NCBI GenBank assembly: GCA_028673005.1
Contig: CM054116.1
Coordinates: 74,240,838-74,304,837 of the forward strand
Reading direction: 5' to 3'
DNA length: 64,000 bases
From: Tanypteryx hageni
Lineage: Eukaryota > Arthropoda > Insecta > Odonata > Petaluridae
Shown here piece by piece: positions 35,283-45,825 of the stretch (position 1 is the stretch's first letter; every line of letters begins with the position of its first letter). The position numbers and the translations under genes were made by a program. The notes under the pieces are model-generated. The model was not told where the DNA came from. It saw only the letters and a list, made by a program, of their open reading frames with translations, and made no database searches.

Positions 35283-35543
35283 GTGCTAATGTTCGGCCGG
35301 AGACGTGTGTTTGCTCAGCGGGTTGCTAAGGCATGCCGACGAGGCGAGATGGAAAGGGTCCTCGGCCTAACTTCCTCTCCCCCTTTCCTCCGCCCCACTT
35401 TTACTTTTTTCGGTCGGGGTGTTGTTTCAGCGGACCTAGATGACGCCTACGAAAGGGTGTTTTCGTACGGCGCGGCGGATTTCCCAGAAAAAAATTTGAT
35501 TCGCTCGCGGGGGAGTCAACGTCGTTTTAGTCACCTCGGGTAA
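35283..35543 (+). other. Candidate exon region, unrecognised
   Basis: CpG-rich open frame whose last part reads DLDDAYERVFSYGAADFPEK. It is preceded by a plausible splice acceptor (pyrimidine/T-rich run ending TTGTTTCAG at about 35,421-35,429) and followed by a plausible donor (CTCGGGTAATTG at about 35,535-35,546). The first in-frame ATG is at 35,289. I do not recognise the protein. Other frames in the segment are also open, so coding and strand are both unproven. Confidence 0.2.
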
Positions 35544-35922
35544 TTGTTGAGATTTCGAAGGGCTTCGTCCCGGACGCGGGGGCGGCGTATCTGTGGCAAG
35601 GGATGGCGTAGGACCTCCCCCGCTTGTGCACCCTGAAGCGTACGTGCCGAGACTGTTGTATCCGTCGCTTCCGAGTGCCAACATGTATGGACTCGTACGT
35701 ACGGATATTCCTTTTGGAGCGTATCCAGTTACGCAACAACTCGCGATGTTCCACGCTCGTTTCCTTTTTAGTGTTATTTTTCGACGATCGACTCGGAACT
35801 GTATGTCCGAGAGCTGACGTCGTTAAGTTTTTCGGTCGAGAACGACGTCGTTGCCACTTGTCGCCGGTTTGAACTGAATTTGCGTCAAAATACTTAGTTG
35901 AAGATATTTCGGGCGACGACAT
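35527..35922 (-). other. Candidate small ORF, unrecognised
   Basis: Minus-strand frame of 131 codons from an ATG at 35,920-35,922. It begins MSSPEISSTKYFDANSV and is rich in Arg, Lys, Ser and Thr. Composition and codons look more natural than in the low-complexity tracts, and no simple repeat drives it. Against it: a second minus frame (35,436 to about 35,822) and a plus frame (35,551-35,817, containing LLYPSLPSANMYGL) are open over the same bases, which is expected where TA-containing stop codons are rare. No homologue comes to mind. Confidence 0.2.
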
Positions 35923-35949
35923 ACGAGTGTCTGAGTTTAGTGTAGGCAA

Positions 35950-37010
35950 ACTTATGAGGATAATATCCTGAATGCTTCGCTTTGATTGTAATTAATATGG
36001 TTTACTGATACAGCCTTTCCTAAGCTGCGAACTGCCAGTGGTGAGAATCGATAGAAGTAACATTGTATTTAACAGTAGACGAAACATTAACAATAATAAT
36101 ACTTTTTCTGTGCTTACTAAAAATAAGGGTATATACATATTATTCTTTTAATTATTAAAATTTTCTGCGTGATAGGTAGTTTCTTCCTTGCTTCAATTCC
36201 TGTATAATTCTTGCAATTCATAGATTAAGCTTAGTCTCGCTGGCCGTTTGTCGCCGGTTTTTTAATCGTTTATTTTTCGCAAAAATAATAAGATCTATCT
36301 ATTGTCTTTCTTGTTATAAAATAAGAAAGTTCGATAAATTCCCTAAGATAAAGAAATGAAAGATGCAAAATTGAATTCATTGTTTATGTATTTATATCGC
36401 CCTTGCATTGTAGCAAGAGTATTAGGAATTTTCTATCAGCCATCATCATTAGATTGATAAATTAAGTTGATCCTCTACCCTTAAATTCTCTGAGAAAATT
36501 AGAGGCGCACTTCGGCTGCAAAGCAGGCGACGTCAGTAAGTATTCACCGATAGTTATTATCATAAATTTCCTGTTAGTTTGTTTTAGGCTCACTCAATCC
36601 ATCCGATTCCTCTCTCTTGATCTTCTCGTAAACTTCCCATCTCTTAAAATACTTTTCTGAACATTTTCCCAATCTTTATATTGGACCGGCCTAATTCATC
36701 TATCGGATTCCGGCCATAAAGCCAACACGGTGATTCTTTTTTGAGATACCTATGTCATTAGTGAGCTATTTTGCAGCAAACCACTGAGTTAAGCTCAGCT
36801 ATTAAACTATTTAAGTCTATGTACAAAGGCCTCTTCGTTTTTTTAAATGTATCTAATGTTCCAGTCCACATTATAATCCTTTTCTCGCTTCGCGGCAGCT
36901 CATCCGACAGAAAAAAGAAATGGTAATCCCTCGCCCCACCCTAGTCGTCATCTCCGTCGCTCGTAATTTTCATTTCATTTCAGAATCTCTCACTGGAAAT
37001 TACTTCAGTT
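35950..37010. other. AT-rich non-coding, no gene seen
   Basis: No useful open frame and no recognised repeat. Mixed composition from about 36,880. Confidence 0.45.
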
Positions 37011-37265
37011 GGCGTTCCTTCTCTTCCTCCCCCGCCCTTTTCTCTTCTCCTTCCCCTCTCCCTTCCGCCCTCTCTTTAGAGGCGTAGCAGATTGGAAGTG
37101 GACCTGAGGCGGCTCAGAAGAGGACCTTAATGCTTTCTCTATCCTTTTCCCTCTCCCTCCTTTCTCTCCTCCTTACTTCTCTCTTCTCCCTACCACTCTC
37201 GCTCCCCTTCCTCCTTCGTTTTCCCCCCTCCCACTCCGTGCTCCTCTCCCACCCCATCATTCTCA
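37011..37265. repeat. Polypyrimidine tract
   Basis: C and T rich on the plus strand, with one non-pyrimidine gap at about 37,078-37,128. Confidence 0.7.
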
Positions 37266-37361
37266 TATTGATCTCTGAATTTCGATTGCACCGTTTCCGT
37301 TTGACGGAAACCAATCTGCCTTAGGCGACTTCTGTAGCTGACAACTAAGAGGTTACCGCTT

Positions 37362-37475
37362 TTGTGGGAGGGGAGGGAGAGAGAGAAAGAGAGGGAGGGA
37401 GAGAGAGAGGGAGGGAGAGAGAGAAGGAAGGAGAGGGGGAGGGAGTTTTCAGAGGAAGGGGGAGGATAGGAAGAG
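37362..37475. repeat. Polypurine tract, GGGAGGGAGAGAG-type
   Basis: Almost pure purine on the plus strand. It lies about 100 bp after the pyrimidine tract at 37,011-37,265, giving a complementary pyrimidine/purine pair. Confidence 0.85.
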
Positions 37476-39800
37476 GGCTGGCGGTGGCGAGATGATCAGA
37501 GCGATAGCGCACACTCGTATACAGCGTCCTAGCGGCCAACTATGTATTTCACGTCCCTGGAGGAAATAAAATGCTTCCTTAGGGGATTAAGGGGTTGGTC
37601 GATTCGAAATTTTTTCCCATCCGATCAAAGTCTCGTGTGTGTTTGTGTGTACGCTCTCTCTCTCTCTCTTCCCCCCCCCCCCCTCACTATCTCAACCAGA
37701 CATCCCTCTCCTTTACCCCTTTTCATCATTCGACGTACCTGGAACGTCCTCCATTTTTATTTTTGTTTCTCTTTTCGTAGGTTTAGGTTTTGATATGAAA
37801 ACTAGAGCGAGTCTAATTTTTCTGTTCGGATCCTCCCTCTTTTTCCTTTCTGTTTTATACATTGATGTCGCAAACAGGAGAGGGACTAGAGATAAAAAAA
37901 AGGACGCGGGGAAGATAAGAGGTTTTCCGAACGGCGGATTGATGCAGGAGGAAAGTGATTAGGTCCCAGCGTTCGAGGAAATGGAGTATCGTTTTAATCG
38001 GGGAGGGATTGGTTCTTGCGTCTCCAAAAGATTTAGATTCGCCCCGCGATTTATTTTTTTTTCTTCATCTCGCGTGTTGTTTTGTTCGCACGTATCAGTG
38101 GATTGATGAAGCCGTTGAGGAAATGTGGCGCGAAAATTTTTTTTTCTTGTTTCGTCGGTGGTGGATTTTCGTAAAATTTAATTTTTCGGGAGTGGCTTGG
38201 CTCAGGTTTTTGTATATCCTGATTTATAGATTTAGTGACTGCCAATTTTGTCGAGCATTCGGAAAAAAAGAGCGATAGACGTTGATGTTTGCGAATTTAT
38301 GCTGTTCGCGGTTTGAAATATGAAAGCATTTGCTGCGGCGCGTTTAAATAAAAAAAATGAATCGTTAGGTAATTAACGCTCCAATACCCAAGAGCGTTTC
38401 ACAAAGAACCCGGATTTAAATTTTTGCTAAATTATTTCAAGTAACAATTTTTTTCCGAGCTGACCTAGGTTATTGTATATTTAGATGTTTGGCACCAAGT
38501 GATCCGTTTTTGTAGCAAGAAAGAAATTTGATAAGGCGACAAAGAAAAATTAAAATGGGTTGTAATGCAGCGTGGCGAGACGTAGGGTCAGGCCGCAGAC
38601 GGCGGGGAATCGAAGGCATCGATTTATGATAAACATAGGAAATGCAACATTTCTTTTTGTTGAATTATAAATCATCAACATATTGGTATTGCCGCGCCAT
38701 GTGCGTCTTTTAAGCGATGTTTTGCGGTTAGTATTAAGAAAAATGGGAATATATCGAAATTATTACCAACTTTATTAAATTAAACTTGAATTATTATTTT
38801 TTTTATTAATATTTACTCCCATCATAATAATTATTTCCATTACATTTTCTTGTTCGTTTTAATTTGGACCAAAATAATTAAAAATATCTTTGACCTAGTC
38901 TTGGGCATTTGTTAAAATAATCAACTATGTATCTTACATAACGTCGTAGCGAAACCGGTCGTGTTATATTAAAATTATGGAAGATAAATAATTTATTTTT
39001 ATTTCTGTCATGTAAATTCTACAAAGTAAAGCCTGAACTTATTAATGATATGTTAGGTAATTAAATTAAAAATCTTGTATTGATATTTTTTCTTAAAAAG
39101 GTATTTACGCGTTCCTCTGTTGATGTTTATCTGCAAATAATAGAATTTAGACCAAGCGGTGTAGTTGACTCATTAGTCTGTGTTCTACATTTTCTTTCTA
39201 CCCTGTTTATAGTGACAATTTAGGAAAGCAGATCGATAATTTCAGACTGAAATGAATACCACGTATAATTCTTTCTTGCGGGTAGTCTTCTAGTACTTAG
39301 GCGTAATACAGTCATTGTGATAAGAAAGAGGGAATCAACTCGCGCCCGCCTTGTTATAAGAAGAAAATCAGCTGTTGATAAAAACCAAACCGTTTTATTT
39401 TATCGAAATGTTTCCAGATGCATCCTTCGTGAACCTGTTTTCTGTTGCAGAAAATATACTTTCCCATTATTAGATACATATCGTTATATTTCCTCTCTAC
39501 CTTCTAAGCGGACATCCCATTATGTCGATGAATAATTCATAGTGTATGCAGTCATTGTGATCTAATAACTTAAAAGACTCTCTCTCCGAGTTCATTTCTC
39601 CTACTACCTGTCAATATTCTTCCTTGCCTATCTTTCCTCTTACGTATAGCACCATTTCCACAAGTTGGCGGGATTTGCATAACGGGGTCGAGTTAACCCG
39701 CCGTAAATCGGCACTAACCGTTATTGACACATGCCAATTAACGGCGTTCCGTTCTCGCTAAACGATTGGAAGTATACATTATGATCGTTACATCATCGTC
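37476..39800. other. Non-coding, no gene recognised
   Basis: Includes a CT/C run at about 37,653-37,684, then mixed and finally AT-rich sequence (38,640-39,300). Frames near 37,542-38,278 have no recognisable domain. A CpG-containing patch lies at 39,660-39,760 with AACCCGCCGTAAATCGG. Nothing assigned. Confidence 0.45.
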
Positions 39801-40477
39801 TCTGTGTTAATGGATTGTTTGCCTTTTTATCATACCTTCCCAGACCCCATATTCCCTCCATCTTTCGCCCCTCATCACCTTTTATATATTTTTTAAACTT
39901 TTCCAGACCCCAACGCTACACGTTCTTCTCCTCTTTCTCAGAAATCCCGTCACCGCCTTCCCCATCGGCGCCTCCTCTTTATCTCTTCAACCCCCACCCC
40001 AAAACTAAATATGGGGAACGACCATTTTTCGACCACTCGAGACAACGGGCGGCAGAGGGAGGTACGTGGATGGGGTGTGTGTTGCGGCTTCCGACGTTTG
40101 AGGCCTTAGCCACGCCAACCAAGGAGGATGGAGGGGGAAGGGAAGGGGGGGGGGTTGTGGAGAGACGCATTTTCGGATACCTCTAACCTCATCCCCGTAA
40201 TCCCTTACTCGTCTCGCATCCCGCGTCTTTCCTCCACCAGACCGACAGCGTCGCAACCTTCGCCGCATGCACCACCTAATGGCACCGCTGCCACCCTTTT
40301 AACTCCCCCTTTCCCTCCCTCTTTCCCCTTTTTTCCCTTTCTCCGGCCTTTTCCATATTTCTCTCCTTACCTCTTTCCTTCTCCCACTCTTCATTTCTCT
40401 CTCTTTTTTTCACCCACCCCCACCTCTCTCTTTCCCCCCTTCTCCCCCTCCCTCTCCACATCTCTTTACCTGTAACA

Positions 40478-40790
40478 TCTCTCTCTACCTCTCAACATCT
40501 CTCTCTCTACCTCTCAACATCTCTCTCTACCTCTCAACATCTCTCTCTCCCTCTCACCATATCTCTCTACCTCTCAACATCTCTCTCTACCTCTCAACAT
40601 CTCTCTCTACCTCTCAACATCTCTCTCTACCTCTCAACATCTCTCTCTACCTCTCAACATCTCTCTCTACCTCTCAACATCTCTCTCTACCTCTCAACAT
40701 CTCTCTCTACCTCTCAACATCTCTCTCTCTCTCCCTCTCACCATATCTCTTTACATCTCAACATCTCTCTCTACCTCTTTCATTCTTCCA
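40478..40790 (+). repeat. 20-bp minisatellite (CTCTCTCTACCTCTCAACAT)n
   Basis: About 15 copies of a 20-bp unit, nearly identical in the core (40,501-40,720). A variant unit, CTCTCTCTCCCTCTCACCAT, occurs near 40,541 and again after 40,721. The homogeneity suggests recent expansion or ongoing homogenisation. Confidence 0.97.
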
Positions 40791-40931
40791 CCTCTCTCCT
40801 CTCACCATCTCTCTCTACCTCTCCCTCTCGCCATCTCTCTCTACCTCTCCCTCTCGCCATCTCTGTGCCACTCCCTTTCACTCTTCCCCCTTTCCCTCAT
40901 TTCCTCTTTAATTCTTCCACCTCTCTCTTTC

Positions 40932-41225
40932 TCACCATCTCTCTCCTCACCATCTCTCTCCTCACCATCTCCCTCTCCTCACCATCTCTCTCTCCTCACC
41001 ATCTCTCTCTCCTCACCATCTCTCTCTCCTCACCATCTCTCTCTCCTCACCATCTCTCACTCCTCACCATCTCTCTCCTCACCATCTCTCTCCTCACCAA
41101 CTCTCTCACCATTTCTCTCCTTTTCACCATCTCTCTCCTCAGCATCTCTCTCCTCATCATCTCTCTCTCCTTCTCACCATCTCTCATCACCATATCTCCT
41201 TCTCACCATCTCTCTCCTTCTCACT
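40932..41225 (+). repeat. 15-17-bp minisatellite (CATCTCTCTCCTCAC)n
   Basis: Units of CATCTCTCTCCTCAC (15 bp) and CATCTCTCTCTCCTCAC (17 bp) alternate, becoming irregular after about 41,100. It shares the CATCTCTCT word with the 20-bp array at 40,478-40,790. Confidence 0.92.
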
Positions 41226-41750
41226 ATCTCTCTCTACCTGTCTCCCTCGCGCCATCTCTATACCACTCCATTTTACTCTTCCTCCTCTCCCTCTCTACCT
41301 CTTGCACTCTTTCCCCGTCTATTTCACCCTTCCCTCTCTCCCCTTCACTCTTATCCCTCTCCTCTCTCCCCTTCACTCTTCCCCTTCTCCCTACCTCTCT
41401 TTCACTCCTCTCCCCTTCTCTTCTCTCTTTCCTCTGTATATTTTCATCTTTTTCTCCCTCTATTCCATTCTTTTCTCTCTACCTATTTTCACTCTCCCCC
41501 TGGATCTCTCTTCATCTCCCTTTCTACCTCTTTTTTACTCTCTCCCCCTCTATCTCTCCCCCTCTTTACTCTCTATCCTCTTTATCTCTATCTCCCTTCC
41601 TTCCCCTTCTCTATCTCACGTCTGCTCTCCACTTTGCGGTCTTGTTTTTATCCCTTTAAGTCCTCCGACCATTTCCGCATCCTTCTAGTTCCCCTTTGCC
41701 TTTTTATCCCTCGGCACCCTTCTCTTCCCTTCTCCTCTCGACGCACTGAA

Positions 41751-42950
41751 ACTCTCCTGCCATTAACGGCTCTCTTATTTTTTTAGTATATTTCATGTCG
41801 GATCGAGAATAGATTTTTTCCTCTTCCGTAACGTTATTCTCGATTTTGTTTTGCCGATAGGGAAGCCGTTCGATTAAAAACTTTTTGGCGTGGTGTTAGC
41901 TTCGGTGAATTCCGCTCCCGACGGTGCCGATGGATTTTTATGATATGCACCTGCCGAAAATAGATTTTTGGAAAAATTTCGAGCCCCGAGGTATCGATCG
42001 GTTGTCTCCGGAAGATTGACGTCATCGGTTTTGCGGTGGTCCCTCGATATGTGGTCTTGCCTCAATTTCCTTGGAAAGAAGCGAGGGTTGTCGGTTGATT
42101 TCCGAAATGCTTCCGTCCAAATATCATGTTGTGCGGTTAAGTACATTAGTCAATTGATTACAGTCAGTTAAATAAATAATAATTCAGTATAGGATTCGTT
42201 TTTCTATAAAAATATTCGCCTAATTGTATTTAATTTTTACGAACATAAACCTTATTACTGCTTTGTATCGAGTGTTATATGTATATTATATGGTGTTGCC
42301 TGTAACTCACGCTGTATTTCTTACCAGTTTTTTAATACACATCTATATTGAGTTTTTGTATCAGTGAGGCATTATGAGAAAAATATGGAATGTAATTTGA
42401 AAACTAGGAATTTATTGTTTTCTTTGTGAAACTGGGGATACTTGCGAAGGGCCGATAGCCAAAAGGGCAACGACATCAGTTTAAAACAATGTTAAAATTA
42501 ATAACTGTATGATTTTTCTAATGTTTTAATGGTTTGCAGTTATTTAAGTTGAAAACCGCTAGCCATTTAAGATATAAGTATGATAATTGAAAAATCAAAT
42601 TCTATATCGAGTGTTTAACTATTTATTATTATTGACTCGTATTGCAAATTTTGGTAAAATATTTCGGGTTCGGTTGGGTTGGTATTCTTCCATCAGCAGT
42701 GGCCGCTAATCACCAACCCATAACCTGTGACCTTCCATCCTTCCCCCTCCCCCGCCCCGATTAGCCGTTAAAATGTATGTATGTGATCCTTTGGCATTCC
42801 GGCCCTTTGCGTCTTGCCAGTACTTTGGTCTTGTCGGTCCTATTTCTCTTGGCGACCCTTCCAGCTTCGACCTTTCGACCTAGATCCGTGAAACTGATTA
42901 TCATAGCTTAAGTGAATATATGTTGAAAATACTTTTTGTTGTTTGCTCTT
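41751..42950. other. Non-coding, no gene seen
   Basis: Mixed to 42,120, then AT-rich. No recognisable coding or RNA feature. Confidence 0.45.
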
Positions 42951-42961
42951 CTTGTCTAGAA

Positions 42962-43214
42962 CAGCGATTCCCAACGTGTGCCACGACACATTTATTTGTA
43001 TGCGAAAGATCCAAAGTAAAATTTAAATTGAGTATTTTAGTTAATAAATGCTATGAACTCAACCCACAGCATTTTGCAGAAAAAGTTGCCAGAAGTTATT
43101 TTCGCCTCTCCCTCCTCAAGAATATTAGTCCTCGTGTAATTTGTATCCATGCGTGGCGAAAATCTAATAGTCTCGCTACATGTGTCGGGCCATAATATAG
43201 GTTGGGTACCTCTG
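42962..43214. mobile_element. hAT-like MITE (253 bp)
   Basis: The left end CAGCGATTCCCAAC (42,962-42,975) and the reverse complement of the right end (43,201-43,214), CAGAGGTACCCAAC, match at 11 of 14 positions. The flanks GTCTAGAA (42,954-42,961) and GTCTATAT (43,215-43,222) match at 6 of 8 and have TA in the centre. There is no transposase. The ends resemble those of the hAT element at 12,911-15,057. Confidence 0.72.
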
Positions 43215-43275
43215 GTCTATATCGTTCCAGTCTCAAGCCCTTGAAGCTTCAGATTTTAAATACTAGCATTAGCAG

Positions 43276-43586
43276 TTTGTTTGTTTGTATGGAATTTCTA
43301 GCTAATCAATCCTCTTGGATTATTATAGCCATTATTCCTTCCATACCGAACCCAACACTAGGGAGAAGGGAAACCCGGTGCCGGCATTAGCCTACTCTTT
43401 ACGAATAGCGCCAAGGGGACCAACTGCTTAACGTCCCTTCCGAATGGCTGATCGCTGATTTGAGCGGTCTCCTCAAATCATTCAAGTAGGGGACGAGACG
43501 ATCCCAGGTTGAAAACTCCGACCTCCGCCGGATTCGAACCTGGGACCGTTGCGTGGAACGCTCTAACCACTCCGCCAACGCCACCC
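43276..43586 (-). mobile_element. tRNA-derived SINE, fullest copy
   Basis: Read on the minus strand, the head has an A-box region TGGCGGAGTGGTTAGAGCG (43,559-43,577) and a perfect B box GGTTCGAATCC (43,530-43,540). These are the internal polymerase III promoter parts of a tRNA, and the head resembles Ser/Leu-type tRNAs. A body of about 240 bp follows, then a tail with AAACAAACAAAC at 43,276-43,288. It is related to 50,760-51,032 and 12,481-12,628. No target duplication is evident. Confidence 0.85.
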
Positions 43587-43599
43587 TCGTCATCTATAG

Positions 43600-44238
43600 T
43601 GTTCTATATCTTGGTTGACTTTCGGCAAACCTAATCGAATGTTCTTATCTCGTCCTTGATTGGCTCGCCATATTTGCAACGATAAATCTAGCGGATATGT
43701 TATTAACATCTTACTAGCAATCTCTTTGAGATGTGATTCCATTTGTAAATCGTTCCATTCTTCGATTTAGAATTTTATTTCTATAATTTTTGGTAAATAA
43801 TGGAATACAGTGCTGTTGAAACACGAAAGTGCATTCATTTAATTCTTCAATAATCGTTCAATCGATCATCGAAAAAAGACTTTCTTCGACTCTTGATGGA
43901 TAAAAAAATGATTTTTTTTATAAAAGCCGGGAAGTAATCCACGGAGTAGTGGGCGATCCCCGTTTAATCGCGCTCTCTGCAAGCAATGGGAATGTAGGCC
44001 ACGATTTTCCACGTTCGCTCCTATCGAATGGTTAAAGAGGGGGAGAGGGGAATAGGGAAGTGACGGTGAGGGATTTTCGAGCCAGAGCGATGCCGACGGA
44101 AAGGGAGTTTAAATTCCGATGGACTCCAACGTTCAGTCCATCTGTATTTCCTTCCTATGACAGGTTGCCGTATTGTTCGCCCGCGATCAACGTCATAAAA
44201 CGTCTCGTTTTACGGCACCGATCATTGTTTCGCCGCAT
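43600..44238. other. Non-coding, no gene seen
   Basis: AT-rich to 43,920, then mixed. Nothing recognised. Confidence 0.4.
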
Positions 44239-44700
44239 GCATCCCCCCCCCCCCTCTTCTCCCTCTCACCATTTCACCCTCCCTCTCCTCTGTCCCTGCC
44301 TCCGTTTCTCCCTCCATTCTACTCTCCCCTCTTCTTTCCTCCATCGCTCTCTCACTCCATTCAGCGATTCTCGTCGGGTCTTTTTTATTTTTGTTCAAGC
44401 TCCGCGCTCTCTCCGCTCCTACTTTCCCCCAACAGACATCCATTCTCTCTCCTTTTCAGCGGACCAGACTTCAAGTGGAAACTCATTTGGTTGTGATTTG
44501 GGTGCTAGCAGGGAGAGAGGACATCGGAGATAGATAGGTTGGGATCGAGTAATGGGAAGAACGGGGAGATCCGTGGAATTCACCACTTCCTCTTCCTCTC
44601 CCAGTCACCCTCCCCCCTTTTTATGCTTTCATCCTCTCTCTATCTCTCCACAACCCTTTCTATTTCCCCCTTCCTCTTCCCGTCGCCTCCTGCAGGCGTC
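44239..44700. repeat. Pyrimidine-rich region with poly-C run
   Basis: Begins with a C run at about 44,242-44,254. C and T rich at 44,255-44,360, 44,400-44,460 and 44,580-44,690. The frame at 44,060-44,533 has no known domain. Confidence 0.65.
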
Positions 44701-45811
44701 ATGACAACACGGCCGCAGCACTCTTCACCTTTCCGCGCGTTGGATCAATTCAGAATTTTACCTTTGAAGGCTGGGATCCGAAATAGCTTGTTAAATCCTA
44801 TCGTTAGGATCTGATGGGCTTTTTGGAGGATAGTTCTCTTTCTCATCCCGTCTCTTTCTCCTCATCCTTTCGTGCCACTTTTCCTGTTTTACGAATTAGC
44901 CGACAACCACTCTTCTTTGAACCAATGGAAAGGGTCGGGTTCTGTTTCATCTCGGGCGGACGTACCCCTCTTTTATTAATCTGGTTTTCGCCAAAAGTGG
45001 AATCTTCTGTCGTTATTTTGGGGAAAGGAAGGAGTTTGTCTTGCTATCTTAAGGGCCCTGCATGCTTTCTTACTGTCGTCAAGGTTTGGGCGTAAAGTCA
45101 CACTCCGAAGCAATTAGATTCAATAACAATGCCGGTGACGCGAGAGGTGTATTATATTTCTCTATTTAATTTTTGAGAGAAATTTGTGAAGGTTTTATCA
45201 TTGATTAATTTTTAAGGAAAATAAATTTCGAGATAATATAACGTAATTATCTATATTTTTCGACCATAATTCTTTGCATTCACAATTACACCAAAACACT
45301 TTTCAACATTAATGTTGTCTTTTTCAATTCCTAATCTCCATGGTATAAAAAGCTTTATAACGGCTAAATTAATAGATCAAATAGAAAGGTTATTGTAAAC
45401 TTCCTTAAATGAAATAAAACCATTAATTATTATAAAAACGACTCCGTATTTAAAAGTGAGAATTTCATTTCATCATATACTTCACTATTTCACTTTTCTT
45501 GTAGAAATTGTGTGATGTTGCTGATGAAGATAATTGTGATAAAATTATAATATTTTTAGTTTTCGCCGGCATATTTTATATGCTTTGCTCGTTCCATTTG
45601 AAAGACTCTGTTACGTTGAGACTTATAATGTACAATATGCGAAAGGCGAAAGAATATTTCCCATTTTCACGGAAGATATCATATTTAAATTAATTTTTAT
45701 ACCACGTTTCCATTCTGCGTCAATCTTAATGTACCAATATTGACTAATAACAACGTACGCCGTAGCGATATCTTAGCCTCGTAATACGTTTAGTTCGCAC
45801 AGACGATTCGT
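44701..45811. other. Non-coding, no gene seen
   Basis: Mixed to 45,100, then AT-rich. No repeat or gene recognised. Confidence 0.45.
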
Positions 45812-45825
45812 CCGCCAGGGGGCGG
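45812..45825 (+). promoter_or_regulatory. CTCF-like core motif
   Basis: CCGCCAGGGGGCGG matches the conserved CTCF core (CCNCNAGGGGGCGN) in a locally AT-rich setting. Arthropod CTCF recognises a similar core. Binding is inferred from sequence only. Confidence 0.3.

Larger units (their letters stand above)
39801..41750. repeat. Two-kilobase polypyrimidine region with minisatellites
   Basis: C and T dominated almost throughout the plus strand, except for a mixed patch with a GGAGG/poly-G stretch at 40,040-40,160. It contains two tandem arrays, listed separately. The 264-codon frame at 40,865-41,659 is stop-free because of the repeats. Confidence 0.9.

Noticed and set aside
40865..41659. 264-codon open frame, longest in the window
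   Set aside because: Ser/Leu/Ile/Pro-only composition inside C/T minisatellites; stop codons are absent because of composition, not selection.
43530..43586. Functional tRNA gene
   Set aside because: A and B boxes are good but the acceptor and anticodon stems do not form, and the sequence continues as a repeat found elsewhere; a SINE explains it better.
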